Of a stretch of 64,000 nt of DNA, positions 10,394-19,981 are shown one piece after another. The stretch lies in NCBI GenBank assembly GCA_001999425.1, contig MLHP01000017.1, forward strand, positions 1 to 64,000, given 5' to 3'. The stretch is from Rodentibacter genomosp. 2 (GTDB lineage: Bacteria > Pseudomonadota > Gammaproteobacteria > Enterobacterales > Pasteurellaceae). The translations under genes were made by a program, and so were the position numbers. The notes beneath the pieces were generated by a model. The model was not told where the DNA came from, did no database searches, and saw only the letters and a program-made list of their open reading frames with translations. Each line of letters starts with the position of its first letter. Positions within the stretch are counted from its first letter, which is position 1.

Positions 10394-10939
10394 TTATTTA
10401 ATTAGACTCAGTTTTTCCGCACGATTTGCATCTATTTGTCGTAATTTGTCGATTGCTTTTTGATAAGCATTCGACTGATTTAGCGCCAGTGAGCAAAGCG
10501 CCATATTTTCATAAGTATCTGCTTGACGGTAATAATTAGGTGAAAGTAAGGCAAGTTCAAATTGCTTATTAGCTTGTTCAAACTCACCTTGACTACATAA
10601 AAACGTGCCAAAATTGTTATGTACATCGCCTTGTTTTTCATCAAGTGTTATAGATTTAAGGTAAGATTGTCTTGCTTCATTAACATCACCTTGTAATTGA
10701 TGAAAATGTGCAAAGGCAGAATGAACAAGGTAATAGTTTTGATCATGTGCCAAAGCTTTATCAAGATTTTGTTTAGCTTGAATAAAATTATTTTGCTGTA
10801 AATAACTAAGAGCTAGTTCAACTCGCGCTTTAGCAGCCTGCTGTTTATTAAAATCTGAAGATGGCTCTTGTGAAACACAAGCTGAAAAAACAAGAGGAAA
10901 AATGACCGCACTTAGAAATTGAATAAAGAAAGACTTCAT
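10394..10939 (-). CDS. pilW: Type IV pilus assembly lipoprotein PilW/PilF (TPR)
   Basis: Exported lipoprotein: hydrophobic signal sequence, then the lipobox FSAC with the acylated cysteine near residue 21. The rest is made of TPR repeats (for example NFIQAKQNLDKALAHD and GEFEQANKQFELAL). In known systems PilF/PilW brings the secretin PilQ to the outer membrane, and pili drive DNA uptake. The 181 residues are shorter than the roughly 250 typical elsewhere. A clear GGAGG ribosome site precedes the ATG, and an uptake sequence lies in the signal-peptide codons. Confidence 0.85.
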   Translation of the reverse strand: MKSFFIQFLSAVIFPLVFSACVSQEPSSDFNKQQAAKARVELALSYLQQNNFIQAKQNLDKALAHDQNYYLVHSAFAHFHQLQGDVNEARQSYLKSITLDEKQGDVHNNFGTFLCSQGEFEQANKQFELALLSPNYYRQADTYENMALCSLALNQSNAYQKAIDKLRQIDANRAEKLSLIK

Positions 10940-10963
10940 TTTTCCTCCAACTATATTGCTTAA

Positions 10964-12097
10964 CTAATTAACTTGAGTTATTCCTATATTCTGCCCAAAT
11001 TGACGCTTCATTGCGGTACGTTTGGTACGATCAATAACATCACCTGCAAGTTGTCCGCAAGCAGCATCAATATCATCACCTCGAGTTTTACGCACGATGA
11101 CAGTAAAACCATATTCCATCAATGTTTTTTGGAAACGATCAATACGGGTATTTGAGCTTTTTGCATAAGGTGCTTCTGGAAACGGATTCCATGGAATTAA
11201 ATTAATTTTACAAGGTGTATTTTTCAGTACTTCCGCAAGCTGATGAGCATGCTCTGTACTGTCATTTACATGGTCGAGCATGACATATTCAATCGTGACT
11301 TTGCCATGATTGGCATTGGAAACACTCAAATAACGGTTCACAGAATCAATCAGCATTTTAATATTATATTTTTTATTAATCGGTACAATTTCATCACGTA
11401 ATTCATCATTCGGTGCATGTAAGGAGATGGCTAATGCAACATCAATCATCTTACTTAAATTATCCAATGCCGGCACAACCCCTGAAGTAGAAAGCGTCAC
11501 ACGGCGTTTTGATAAACCGTAAGCAAAATCGTCCAACATGATTTCCATTGCAGGAACAACATTTGCCACATTTAGTAGCGGTTCCCCCATCCCCATCATC
11601 ACTACATTCGTTATTGGACGAACGCCGGTCACGCCCAAATTACCAATAATTTTTGAGGCACGCCACACTTGCCCAATAATTTCAGATACGGTCAAATTAC
11701 GATTAAAGCCTTGTTGAGCGGTAGAACAAAAGGTACAAGCCAAAGCACAACCAACCTGAGAAGAAACACAAAGCGTAGCACGATCCGCTTCCGGAATATA
11801 CACGGTTTCCACTTGCTGATCGCCCACCTGCATTGCCCATTTTATCGTGCCGTCTGTAGAACGTTGCTCTACCGCCACCTCCGGTGCTCTAATTTCAGCA
11901 ACGGATTTTAACTTTTCACGTAATTTCTTATTGATATTTGTCATATTGTCGAAATTATCTTCGCCAAAATGATAAATCCATTTTACTAACTGATCGGCTC
12001 GAAACGGTTTTTCTCCAAGTTCTTGAAAAAATTCACGCATTTGTTGGCGCGTCAAATCCATTAAATTGATTTTTTTGTTTGATATTTGTTCTAACAT
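10964..12097 (-). CDS. rlmN: Dual-specificity 23S rRNA/tRNA methyltransferase RlmN
   Basis: Radical-SAM enzyme that methylates C2 of A2503 in 23S rRNA and A37 in some tRNAs. The radical-SAM cysteines are in CALACTFC, and the C-terminal catalytic cysteine is in [13 protein letters not shown]. The GEPLLN segment binds SAM. I chose the ATG at 12097 (MLEQ, 377 residues) because GAGG lies seven bases upstream; the in-frame ATG at 12118 has no ribosome site. The gene order rlmN-pilW-rodZ-ispG-hisS-yfgM is conserved in gammaproteobacteria. Confidence 0.97.
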   Translation of the reverse strand: MLEQISNKKINLMDLTRQQMREFFQELGEKPFRADQLVKWIYHFGEDNFDNMTNINKKLREKLKSVAEIRAPEVAVEQRSTDGTIKWAMQVGDQQVETVYIPEADRATLCVSSQVGCALACTFCSTAQQGFNRNLTVSEIIGQVWRASKIIGNLGVTGVRPITNVVMMGMGEPLLNVANVVPAMEIMLDDFAYGLSKRRVTLSTSGVVPALDNLSKMIDVALAISLHAPNDELRDEIVPINKKYNIKMLIDSVNRYLSVSNANHGKVTIEYVMLDHVNDSTEHAHQLAEVLKNTPCKINLIPWNPFPEAPYAKSSNTRIDRFQKTLMEYGFTVIVRKTRGDDIDAACGQLAGDVIDRTKRTAMKRQFGQNIGITQVN

Positions 12098-12132
12098 TAA
12101 AGCCTCGTTGCTACACATTACGGCAATAAAAA

Positions 12133-12151
12133 TTGTAGTAATTTACTACAA
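12133..12151. repeat. Perfect palindrome in the rlmN-pbpG gap
   Basis: TTGTAGTA and TACTACAA flank a three-base centre. The repeat lies 36 bases upstream of the rlmN start. On the minus strand it follows a run of T, so it could be an operator for rlmN or a small hairpin. I cannot assign a regulator. Confidence 0.5.
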
Positions 12152-12168
12152 AAAAGCCTGGTATAAAA

Positions 12169-12327
12169 ATGAGCAGCGATTTTACAGATTTGTTAGAAGA
12201 TAAGCTAGCAGATTTCAAAAACAAGAACATTTCTGACCGCACTTTTTACGATTCAGATCACAAAAATAAGCGTTCTTTTAGAAAAAAGTGCGGTAAAATG
12301 CGTCTCTGTTTTATTTATCGGTACTAA
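12169..12327 (+). CDS. Small uncharacterised ORF (52 residues) just before pbpG
   Basis: An ATG-started frame begins MSSDFTDLLEDKLADFKNKN and ends RLCFIYRY, with its stop two bases before the pbpG ATG. The first half could form an amphipathic helix; the second half is basic. Against it, there is no clear Shine-Dalgarno sequence, and two uptake sequences (near 12236 and 12288) lie within the frame. I do not recognise the product. It may be a leader ORF coupled to pbpG or simply an open stretch of intergenic DNA. Confidence 0.22.
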   Translation: MSSDFTDLLEDKLADFKNKNISDRTFYDSDHKNKRSFRKKCGKMRLCFIYRY

Positions 12328-12329
12328 AA

Positions 12330-13211
12330 ATGTTTAAAAAATGCTTTTCAGTTCTGTGTCTATGTATCCCTACAATATCAATGGCGCAATCCTATGTCGT
12401 TTACGATTTCACTCATGATAAAGTATTGGAAAGTAGCTCGCCCAACCGTGTTCAACCGATTGCATCGGTAACAAAACTAATGACTGCAAATGTATTTTTA
12501 GAAAATAATAAAAATCCTCACTGCACAACTTCTATTACAGATGATGATCATGACTATATCAAAGGTACCCGCACAAAATTACCGACGTATACACCTATTT
12601 CCTGTAATGAATTACTAAAAGCAATGCTGGTTCATTCCGATAACTATGCCGCTCATGCACTTTCCCGTTCAGCCGGAATGAGCCGTCTCCAATTTATTCA
12701 AAAAATGAATGAAAAGGCTCGTGAACTTGGTATGCGCTCTACCCGATTCACTGATAGCTCCGGTTTGTCGGACAGTAATATTTCAAGCGTGATGGATTTG
12801 GTTAAACTGACTAAATATTCCTTGAATAATCCGCAAATTAAGAATTTTTCTAATATGCCAAGTGCTTATATTCAAGCCGGCGGGCGTCAGGTATTTGTGA
12901 GAAATACCAACAAATTGGTACGAGAAGAAGTATTCGATGCCGCAATTAATAAAACCGGCTATATTCGTGAATCAGGCTACAATCTAGTATTTGTTAATAA
13001 GCACCTTTGCCGAAATTCAGCCATTGGCGTGATTAGTCTAAATAATAGTTCCTCCCAATTCCGCACTAATTTCACCAAGAACAAATTAGAAAAATACGGC
13101 TGTATTGCGGGACACCGACTCAATAATTTCACACCTGCTGATGCACAATATGAAGAAGGTTACGATGAAGAAGGGTTAAGCAATCTGATTGAACAACTTT
13201 CAAAACAATAA
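12330..13211 (+). CDS. pbpG: D-alanyl-D-alanine endopeptidase (PBP7)
   Basis: Periplasmic serine peptidase of the S11 family that cuts peptidoglycan cross-links. A signal peptide ending near MAQS is followed by the three active-site motifs: SVTK at residues 46-49, HSDN in the middle, and KTG (NKTGYI) later. The 293-residue protein lacks the long C-terminal domain and anchor helix of PBP5-type carboxypeptidases, which supports PBP7. It is divergent from rlmN and stands alone. Confidence 0.93.
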   Translation: MFKKCFSVLCLCIPTISMAQSYVVYDFTHDKVLESSSPNRVQPIASVTKLMTANVFLENNKNPHCTTSITDDDHDYIKGTRTKLPTYTPISCNELLKAMLVHSDNYAAHALSRSAGMSRLQFIQKMNEKARELGMRSTRFTDSSGLSDSNISSVMDLVKLTKYSLNNPQIKNFSNMPSAYIQAGGRQVFVRNTNKLVREEVFDAAINKTGYIRESGYNLVFVNKHLCRNSAIGVISLNNSSSQFRTNFTKNKLEKYGCIAGHRLNNFTPADAQYEEGYDEEGLSNLIEQLSKQ

Positions 13212-13333
13212 GTTTCTCTGTTCTACCAGCAATATGCCGGTATATTTTTATTCCTACAGCCATAAACATTTAAAAGCATAGAAAAAATCTATCGTCCTTT
13301 TTGATATGCTAATCACTATAAAATAAAATCTTA

Positions 13334-13352
13334 GAAGTTGATAATCATTTTT
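13334..13352 (+). promoter_or_regulatory. Fur-like box upstream of yfeABCD
   Basis: The 19 bases starting GAAGTTGATAATCATT match 14 of 19 positions of the classic Fur box, with the core GATAATCAT intact. The site touches the -35 region of the candidate promoter at 13355. Iron (or manganese) repression of a metal importer is expected. Confidence 0.5.
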
Positions 13353-13354
13353 AT

Positions 13355-13382
13355 TTGAAATCTCTACAAAAAGTAGTACTAT
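13355..13382 (+). promoter_or_regulatory. Candidate yfeABCD promoter
   Basis: TTGAAA (13355-13360) and TACTAT (13377-13382) are spaced by 16 bases, 62 bases before the yfeA start, directly beside the Fur-like box. Confidence 0.45.
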
Positions 13383-13444
13383 TGTCCCTGTGAATGTAAA
13401 CTCTTGTGTATTCACCTATAAATTCTACTTTATACGGAGATCTT

Positions 13445-14326
13445 ATGCGAATTTCATTAAAAATTATGACCGCACTTGCCTTAGGTTTATTTACGATGCA
13501 AGCTAATGCAAAATTTAAAGTCGTTACTACTTTTACTGTTATCCAAGATATTGCACAAAATGTAGCCGGCGACGCAGCAACCGTAGAATCTATCACAAAG
13601 CCTGGAGCGGAAATTCATGAATACGAACCGACACCAAAAGACATCGTAAAGGCACAATCTGCCGATTTGATTTTATGGAACGGTTTAAATTTAGAGCGTT
13701 GGTTTGAACGTTTTTTCCAAAATATTAAGGATAAACCAGCCGTAGTGGTGACAGAAGGTATTACACCTCTTTCTATTTATGAAGGCCCTTACAAAGACGC
13801 GCCTAATCCGCACGCTTGGATGTCACCTTCTAATGCATTGATTTATATTGAAAATATTAAAAATGCGCTGATAAAACATGATCCTCAAAATGCCGCGGTA
13901 TATGAAAAAAATGCGGCAGACTACACACAAAAAATTAAACAATTAGATGAACCACTTCGTGCTAAACTTGCACAAATTCCGGAATCTAAACGTTGGCTGG
14001 TCACCAGCGAAGGAGCTTTCAGCTATTTGGCGAAAGATTACAACTTAAAAGAAGGTTATTTATGGCCAATTAATGCCGAACAGCAAGGAACGCCTCAACA
14101 AGTTCGTAAAGTCATTGATTTGGTTCGTAAAAATAATATTCCGGTAGTGTTCAGTGAAAGTACTATTTCACCTAAACCGGCACAACAAGTGGCGAAAGAA
14201 AGCGGGGCAAAATATGGGGGAGTATTGTATGTAGATTCTCTTTCAACCAAAGAAGGGCCTGTACCAACCTATATTGACCTATTGAATACTACAGTATCTA
14301 CCATCGTTAAAGGATTTGAAAAATAA
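13445..14326 (+). CDS. yfeA: Iron/manganese-binding periplasmic protein YfeA (SitA type)
   Basis: Cluster A-I solute-binding protein of a metal ABC importer. A signal peptide (about residues 1-22, ending QANA) precedes the mature protein. The four metal ligands of this family are recognisable: His in GAEIHEYEP, His in NPHAWMSP, Glu in TSEGAFSY and Asp in YVDSLS. I chose the ATG at 13445 because GGAG lies just upstream; an ATG at 13406 would add 13 residues before the signal peptide. An uptake sequence at 13469-13477 encodes part of the signal peptide. The stop overlaps the yfeB start. Confidence 0.93.
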   Translation: MRISLKIMTALALGLFTMQANAKFKVVTTFTVIQDIAQNVAGDAATVESITKPGAEIHEYEPTPKDIVKAQSADLILWNGLNLERWFERFFQNIKDKPAVVVTEGITPLSIYEGPYKDAPNPHAWMSPSNALIYIENIKNALIKHDPQNAAVYEKNAADYTQKIKQLDEPLRAKLAQIPESKRWLVTSEGAFSYLAKDYNLKEGYLWPINAEQQGTPQQVRKVIDLVRKNNIPVVFSESTISPKPAQQVAKESGAKYGGVLYVDSLSTKEGPVPTYIDLLNTTVSTIVKGFEK

Positions 14327-15231
14327 TGGACTCATTTTCGACATCAATTTGGGTGAATGACGTAACTGTTCGTTACAACAACGGGCATACTGCGATTCAC
14401 GATATGACCTTTTCACTCAATGACGGTACGATTTGCGCACTGGTTGGCGTGAACGGTAGTGGAAAATCAACCTTGTTTAGAAGCCTAATGGGGTTGGTGA
14501 AACCACAAAAAGGTGAAATAAAACTATGCAACCTACCGATCTCTCAAGCTCTAAAACGTAATCTGATTGCTTATGTTCCGCAATCGGAAGAAGTGGACTG
14601 GCAATTCCCTGTTTCCGTTTATGATGTCGTAATGATGGGGCGTTATGGATATATGAATCTTTTACGTATCCCAAAAGCTATTGATAAACAGAAAGTGCAA
14701 GAGGCTATGCAACGTGTAAACATTGAGCATCTTGCACATCGCCAAATTGGCGAACTGTCCGGCGGGCAAAAAAAACGAGTGTTTTTAGCTCGGGCACTGG
14801 CACAACAAAGTCCAATAATTTTATTGGATGAGCCTTTCACTGGGGTAGATGTTAAAACGGAAAACGCTATTGTAGATTTATTGCAGCAACTTCGTAGTGA
14901 AGGGCATCTAATTTTAGTTTCGACTCACAATCTGGGTTCTGTGCCTGATTTTTGTGATCAGGTTGTGATGATCAATCGCACGGTCATTGCTGCCGGCAAA
15001 ACCGAAGATACCTTTAACCAACACAATTTAGAGATCGTCTTTGGTGGTGTGTTGCGCCATATTAGATTACAAGGTGAAGACTTACATAATGATGAAGACA
15101 AACGCGCAGTAACAGTCCTGACCGATGATGAAAAAGCAGTAGTATTCTATGGTGAAACTAAACAAGATCCTCCCGCCACGACACAAGATTGCTATTCTGA
15201 TACGTCCGCTAATAAAAAAGAGAAGGAATAA
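14326..15231 (+). CDS. yfeB: Metal ABC transporter ATPase YfeB
   Basis: ATPase of the YfeABCD metal importer. Walker A (GVNGSGKST), Q-loop (PQSEEVDW), signature (LSGGQKKR), Walker B (IILLDEP) and switch His (STHN) are all present within the first 210 residues. A roughly 60-residue polar C-terminal extension follows, typical of YfeB/SitB. Its ATG overlaps the yfeA stop by one base, and yfeC starts three bases after its stop. Confidence 0.94.
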   Translation: MDSFSTSIWVNDVTVRYNNGHTAIHDMTFSLNDGTICALVGVNGSGKSTLFRSLMGLVKPQKGEIKLCNLPISQALKRNLIAYVPQSEEVDWQFPVSVYDVVMMGRYGYMNLLRIPKAIDKQKVQEAMQRVNIEHLAHRQIGELSGGQKKRVFLARALAQQSPIILLDEPFTGVDVKTENAIVDLLQQLRSEGHLILVSTHNLGSVPDFCDQVVMINRTVIAAGKTEDTFNQHNLEIVFGGVLRHIRLQGEDLHNDEDKRAVTVLTDDEKAVVFYGETKQDPPATTQDCYSDTSANKKEKE

Positions 15232-15234
15232 CCT

Positions 15235-16083
15235 ATGCTAGATTTACTACTCGAGCCCTTCTCTTATGACTATATGCTGAAAGCAATGATTTTGAGTACG
15301 GTTGTCGGTGGAATTTGTGCTTTTTTATCCTCCTATTTAATGCTCAAGGGCTGGTCATTAATTGGTGATGCCTTATCACACTCCGTTGTACCGGGTGTTG
15401 CCATTGCTTATGCGTTTTCCTTGCCTTATGCGCTTGGTGCATTTTTTTCAGGTATTTTAGCCGCAATTTCTATTTTATGGATTAAATCTATTTCGAAGCT
15501 AAAGGAAGATGCCGTTATCGGCTTTATTTTCAGTACATTTTTTGCGTTCGGGTTATTGATTATTTCCTTAAATCCAACTGCCGTAAATGTGCAAAGTATT
15601 ATTTTAGGTAATATTTTGGGAATTGCAGATGAGGACATCTACCAAGTTTCGATCATTATCGGTATTTGTTTAGTCTTGCTTTTATTATTCTGGAAAGATC
15701 TACTACTGATTTTTTTCGATGAAACTCAAGCGATTACCGTAGGACTTTCACCACTTTTCTATAAAACCTTATTTTTTACCTTATTAAGTGCTTGTGTCGT
15801 CGCTGCATTACAGACCGTAGGAGCAATTCTTGTGATCGCAATGGTCATTACACCGGGCGCCACGGCTTACTTACTGACAGACAAATTTAAAACCCTAGCG
15901 ATCATTGCCGTTATACTAGGTTCAATCACCAGTTTTGTGGGCGTTTATATTAGCTATTATTTAGACGGTGCAAGCGGGGGAATAATTGTTACACTGCAAA
16001 CTTTACTTTTCTTGCTTGCGTTTTTATTTTCCCCAAAATACGGCTTACTTACTCGCAATAAAAAGGCGGTACCCAATGTTTGA
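15235..16083 (+). CDS. yfeC: Metal ABC transporter permease YfeC
   Basis: Membrane permease of the ABC-3 family with about eight hydrophobic segments in 282 residues. The conserved stretch LKGWSLIGDALSHSVVPG near residues 40-57 is diagnostic, and TVGAILVIAMVITPGATA forms the coupling region. It pairs with the homologous YfeD. The last eight bases overlap the yfeD start. Confidence 0.93.
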   Translation: MLDLLLEPFSYDYMLKAMILSTVVGGICAFLSSYLMLKGWSLIGDALSHSVVPGVAIAYAFSLPYALGAFFSGILAAISILWIKSISKLKEDAVIGFIFSTFFAFGLLIISLNPTAVNVQSIILGNILGIADEDIYQVSIIIGICLVLLLLFWKDLLLIFFDETQAITVGLSPLFYKTLFFTLLSACVVAALQTVGAILVIAMVITPGATAYLLTDKFKTLAIIAVILGSITSFVGVYISYYLDGASGGIIVTLQTLLFLLAFLFSPKYGLLTRNKKAVPNV

Positions 16084-16888
16084 TTGGTTTTTCGAGCCTC
16101 TCCAATTTGCTTTTATGCAGAATGCGTTGCTCACAGCATTAATTGTCTCTACTATCTGTGCCCTACTGTCCTGTTATTTAGTATTAAAGGGTTGGTCGCT
16201 AATGGGTGACGCGATTTCTCATGCCGTGCTACCCGGAATTGTATTAGCCTATCTAGTAGGTATTCCTCTTGCTATCGGCGCATTCCTATCCGGCATTTTT
16301 TGTGCCTTCGGCGTGGGATATTTAAAAGAAAACAGTCGAATTAAAGAAGATACCGCCATGGGTATTGTGTTTTCAGGAATGTTTGCCATCGGATTGGTGA
16401 TGTTTACCAAAATTCAAACCGAGCAACATTTAACCCATATTTTGTTTGGCAACGTATTAGGGGTCAGCAATATTGAATTAATACAAACTGCGGTCATTTC
16501 TACCTTTGTTTTTGTTGTTATTCTCTTTAAGCGCCGTGATTTACTACTTTATTGTTTTGATGCAAGCCACGCTCGAGTCGCCGGTCTCTCACCACAAGTT
16601 TTGCATTATAGCTTGCTTATTCTAACTGCGCTTACTATTGTCAGCACCATGCAGGTGGTTGGCGTAATTTTAGTGGTTGCCATGTTGATAGCACCGGGAA
16701 TTACTGCGCTTACATTGACGAAATCCTTTGATAAAATGCTATGGGTTGCCGTCATAACCTCTGTCATTTCAAGCCTTATGGGTGTGATTTTAAGCTATCA
16801 CTTTGATGCCTCAACGGGCGCTTGTATCATTTTATTGCAGGCGGCAATTTTTGTCCTTGCATTAGCCTATAGCAAAATTAAACAATAA
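16076..16888 (+). CDS. yfeD: Metal ABC transporter permease YfeD
   Basis: Second ABC-3 permease, paralogous to YfeC, with the matching motif LKGWSLMGDAISHAVLPG. I chose the ATG at 16076 (MFDWFFEPLQ, 270 residues), which aligns with the YfeC start MLDLLLEPFS; the frame is open further upstream only inside yfeC. YfeC and YfeD together probably form the channel. The operon ends with a hairpin at 16893-16913. Confidence 0.93.
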   Translation: MFDWFFEPLQFAFMQNALLTALIVSTICALLSCYLVLKGWSLMGDAISHAVLPGIVLAYLVGIPLAIGAFLSGIFCAFGVGYLKENSRIKEDTAMGIVFSGMFAIGLVMFTKIQTEQHLTHILFGNVLGVSNIELIQTAVISTFVFVVILFKRRDLLLYCFDASHARVAGLSPQVLHYSLLILTALTIVSTMQVVGVILVVAMLIAPGITALTLTKSFDKMLWVAVITSVISSLMGVILSYHFDASTGACIILLQAAIFVLALAYSKIKQ

Positions 16889-16892
16889 TTCA

Positions 16893-16913
16893 AGGCGGAT
16901 ATATTATCCGCCT
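16893..16913. terminator. Hairpin between convergent yfeD and rlmC
   Basis: AGGCGGATA and TATCCGCCT form a perfect 9-bp stem with a three-base loop. There is no U-tract on either side, so termination would be weak or depend on another factor, but the convergent position supports a terminator role. Confidence 0.6.
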
Positions 16914-16919
16914 GAATCA

Positions 16920-18095
16920 TTAATTGGTGACACGCTCTAATAATGTCAGCACCTCATAATGTGCCGTATGCGGAAACATATCAAAAAGCTGAATTTTGAT
17001 AGGCTTATAATGTGTCAGATAGCGTAAATCTTTCCCCATAGAAATCGCGTTACAACTGGAATATAAAATAAAGTGCGGTCGGATTTGATTGAGAAATTCA
17101 CTCAATTCCCGCCCGATTCCACGACGTGGGGGATTTACGATAACCAAATCCGGTTTTTCCTCATTTCCGTTCAACGCAAAATTTGCTGCATCTAAAGACT
17201 GAAATTTCACATTTCGCAAAGCTAATTTTTGGGCGGACATTCTTGCCGCTAAAATTGCCGACGATGAAATTTCAATACCGGTCAGTTCAACGTTCTGCCC
17301 TTTGTCTCCTTGCAATCCATAGGCACAATGCAAACCGAAACCACCTACACCGCAAAATAGATCCCATAATGTTGTTACAGGCAAATCTTTTACCCATTGT
17401 TTTGCCGTTTTATATAATCCTGCGGCAACCTGAGGATTCGTTTGGAAAAAACCTTGGGGACGAATAAAAAGCGGAATATCATTAAAACGTTCCGCTAAAA
17501 ATTGTTGTTCCGTGAGAAAAATTTCTTGTTCCCCTTCTAAAATAGCGGCGTGTCGGGGTTGCAGATTTACACTGACAACCTCCAGTTGAGGCAATTTAGC
17601 TATAAGTCCAGCCAACTCCCGACAAATTAACGCTAACTTATTTTCAGAACGCAGCACAAAGCGTAGCATTAACTTTCCTGTTGATACGCTTTCTGTCAGT
17701 AAAATATATTTAAGTTCACCTTTCTTCTTAGCAACGTTGTACGGCACTAAGCCGGCACGCCCAATAAAATCCTTTAGAATAGGGAAGATCGTTGCAAAAT
17801 GCGTGGGATAGAGAGGGCAATCACACAAATCAACCGCACTATTAGGGTCATTAGGATCTTGTAAAATACCGAGAATCGGTCGTTCCACTGATCCGCTAAC
17901 AACCATTTTGGCTTTATTCCGAAACGCCGACGGTTGTGATTGAAAGGGGGATAACCAAACCAAATCATCACAATTTAAATGGGAAAGTTGTGTTTTTAGA
18001 TGAGTGATTTTCTCAGAAATTTGTTGTTCATAGGGCATTTCAAGCCATTGACATGAACGACAACTTCCCGCTTGATAATGGCGGCAATCCATCAT
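16920..18095 (-). CDS. rlmC: 23S rRNA (uracil-747-C5)-methyltransferase RlmC
   Basis: SAM-dependent enzyme making m5U747 in 23S rRNA. N-terminal Fe-S cysteines are visible in GSCRSCQW and CDCPLY. The SAM site is [14 protein letters not shown], and the catalytic cysteine is in SSCNA near the C-terminus. The start is the ATG at 18095 or the next one at 18092, where ATGATG overlaps the nagZ TGA; a longer frame has no family match. Expected length is about 390 residues. Confidence 0.96.
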   Translation of the reverse strand: MMDCRHYQAGSCRSCQWLEMPYEQQISEKITHLKTQLSHLNCDDLVWLSPFQSQPSAFRNKAKMVVSGSVERPILGILQDPNDPNSAVDLCDCPLYPTHFATIFPILKDFIGRAGLVPYNVAKKKGELKYILLTESVSTGKLMLRFVLRSENKLALICRELAGLIAKLPQLEVVSVNLQPRHAAILEGEQEIFLTEQQFLAERFNDIPLFIRPQGFFQTNPQVAAGLYKTAKQWVKDLPVTTLWDLFCGVGGFGLHCAYGLQGDKGQNVELTGIEISSSAILAARMSAQKLALRNVKFQSLDAANFALNGNEEKPDLVIVNPPRRGIGRELSEFLNQIRPHFILYSSCNAISMGKDLRYLTHYKPIKIQLFDMFPHTAHYEVLTLLERVTN

Positions 18096-19135
18096 GCTTT
18101 GCCCGCCAACCATGCTTGTTGAAGCGCCGACAGTTTTTTATGGTTTTCCAACCAACGCGGTGTTTTAGTTAATTCAGACCAATTATATGATTTTTTCTTA
18201 AATAAACTTTTTAAGCGTGTTTGACGCTGAATAAAGTGCGGTTGATTTTCAGTGAGTTTTAACTGATCCAACACTTGAATCACGCCTGCCCGTTCATTAC
18301 AAAGTAACAATAAATCACAACCGGCATTCAATGCCTTTTCACTGCGTGCGACAAAATCCCCCATAAACCCTGCACCTTTCATACCTAGATCATCAGAGAA
18401 AATTGCTCCGCTGAAATTCAATTTTTCACGCAAAATTCGCTTTAACCAATATTCTGAGCCACTTGCCGGCTGACTATCGCATTGGGTATAAATCACGTGG
18501 GCAGGCATAATGGCATCCAATTTTTGCTGAGCAATGAGTTGCTGAAAAGGCTGAAGATCCTTACTGAAAATCTCAGCTTGAGGGCGTTCATCATAAGGCG
18601 TTTCCAAATGGGAATCCGCCAATACGTGTCCGTGACCGGGAAAGTGTTTGCCCGTTGTTGCCATTCCCGCTTCACGCATTCCATCAATAAAAACGCCCGC
18701 TAAATTGACCGCACTTTGCACATCGTTACTAAAGCTGCGATCACCAATGGCACGACACTCATGACCTAAATCCAGCACAGGGGCAAAACTTAGATCAATA
18801 TCAAGCGCACTCATTTCCGCCGCCATTTGCCAGCCCGATTCTCTTGCCCAGTGTTGCTGTAGCAAAACATCGGATAATGAGGCAAAGGCTTGCATTGCCG
18901 GTAATTGCGTAAAACCGTCACGGAAACGTTGAACACGGCCGCCTTCTTGATCCACCGTAATCAGTAACGGTTTTTTCACTCGCTCACGTATAGATTTCAC
19001 TGATACCTGAATCTGTTCTCTCTCATAAAAATTGCGGGTAAACAAAATTAAACCGGCAACTAAAGGGTGCTCCAGTAATTCAACTTCTTCTTGAGTTAAC
19101 TCATATCCTTCAAGATCAATTAATAAAGTAGACAT
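18092..19135 (-). CDS. nagZ: Beta-N-acetylhexosaminidase NagZ
   Basis: Cytoplasmic family-3 glycosidase that removes GlcNAc from anhydromuropeptides in peptidoglycan recycling. The signature KHFPGHG with the following VLADSH loop (catalytic Asp-His pair) is clear, and the nucleophile Asp lies in FSDDLGMKG. Length 347 is standard. It overlaps rlmC by four bases and follows ycfL by three, in the conserved hinT-ycfL-nagZ order. Confidence 0.97.
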   Translation of the reverse strand: MSTLLIDLEGYELTQEEVELLEHPLVAGLILFTRNFYEREQIQVSVKSIRERVKKPLLITVDQEGGRVQRFRDGFTQLPAMQAFASLSDVLLQQHWARESGWQMAAEMSALDIDLSFAPVLDLGHECRAIGDRSFSNDVQSAVNLAGVFIDGMREAGMATTGKHFPGHGHVLADSHLETPYDERPQAEIFSKDLQPFQQLIAQQKLDAIMPAHVIYTQCDSQPASGSEYWLKRILREKLNFSGAIFSDDLGMKGAGFMGDFVARSEKALNAGCDLLLLCNERAGVIQVLDQLKLTENQPHFIQRQTRLKSLFKKKSYNWSELTKTPRWLENHKKLSALQQAWLAGKA

Positions 19136-19138
19136 AAT

Positions 19139-19489
19139 TTACTGTAAATAAAGACGATAGTTGGTACTTTCCAAACTTGGTTTCATTAGTTCGATAGATT
19201 TATCTTCTTGAGCTTGTAAACGCAAACTTCCAACAAAACTTTCACGCTGATCCGCCCCAACTTGGGTCACGCCCTGTGCGTTATACCAAAAAAGATGATA
19301 ATTCACATTAACCGGTTGATTACTTTTATTTTTTACCCACGCAGAATCAGCAGATACTTTTGCCTCAACAATCGAAGCAAGTTCCGCTGTTATATTCAAA
19401 ATAGGAGTATTCGTGTGAACCAAATTCGGCCCTGAAACGGAACACGCCGAAAGTACAATACTTGCAAAAATAGTTAGTGATTTCTTCAT
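19139..19489 (-). CDS. ycfL: YcfL family lipoprotein
   Basis: Small exported lipoprotein of 116 residues with lipobox LSAC at about residues 13-16. The mature part resembles the YcfL (DUF1425) family, with a beta-rich VNYHLFWYNAQG segment. Function is unknown. It overlaps hinT by one base and sits next to nagZ, as in enteric genomes. Confidence 0.82.
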   Translation of the reverse strand: MKKSLTIFASIVLSACSVSGPNLVHTNTPILNITAELASIVEAKVSADSAWVKNKSNQPVNVNYHLFWYNAQGVTQVGADQRESFVGSLRLQAQEDKSIELMKPSLESTNYRLYLQ

Positions 19490-19839
19490 TATTTATCCAA
19501 CATTTTGCCAAGCGGTTCGCCCCCTAGCAGGTGCATATGAATATGAAACACTTCCTGACCGCCATGTTTGTTACAGTTGACAATTAAGCGATAGCCGTCT
19601 TCTGCAATGCCCTCCTGTTTCGCTAATTTTGCTGCGACCGTGAACAGGCGTCCAAGAGAGAGTTCATCTTGTTCGGTTACATCATTGGCTGTTGGGATCA
19701 ATTTATTTGGGATAATTAAAATATGGGTTTTAGCTTGTGGTGCAATATCGCGAAAGGCTGTCACCAATTCGTCTTGATAAACAATATCGGCCGGAATTTC
19801 TTTACGAATAATTTTGCTGAAAATGGTTTCTTCTGCCAT
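19489..19839 (-). CDS. hinT: Histidine-triad purine nucleoside phosphoramidase HinT
   Basis: HIT-family hydrolase of adenosine phosphoramidates. The triad HIHMHLLGG lies near the C-terminus, and the N-terminal [15 protein letters not shown] is typical. Length 116 matches the family. It is first in the hinT-ycfL-nagZ-rlmC operon and has its own region of uptake-sequence hairpin upstream. Confidence 0.96.
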   Translation of the reverse strand: MAEETIFSKIIRKEIPADIVYQDELVTAFRDIAPQAKTHILIIPNKLIPTANDVTEQDELSLGRLFTVAAKLAKQEGIAEDGYRLIVNCNKHGGQEVFHIHMHLLGGEPLGKMLDK

Positions 19840-19860
19840 AGGATTTTCCTTCTATCAATG

Positions 19861-19892
19861 AAAAAAGTGCGGTTGAAAACTACCGCACTTTT
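19861..19892. repeat. Inverted pair of uptake sequences (hairpin)
   Basis: AAAAAGTGCGGT and ACCGCACTTTTT pair across an eight-base loop upstream of hinT. No gene on the plus strand ends here, so it may back up the ppiD terminator that follows. Confidence 0.7.
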
Positions 19893-19939
19893 TATCAGAA
19901 ATCAGTTCTGATTGCAATTTACCGTTCTTTTTTCAAGAA

Positions 19940-19965
19940 AAAAGCCTATGTTCTCATAGGCTTTT
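19940..19965 (-). terminator. Terminator of ppiD
   Basis: AAAAGCCTATG and CATAGGCTTTT form an 11-bp stem with a four-base loop, followed on the minus strand by a T-rich tail, 16 bases after the ppiD stop. Confidence 0.85.
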
Positions 19966-19981
19966 ACTCAAAACTTATCAA

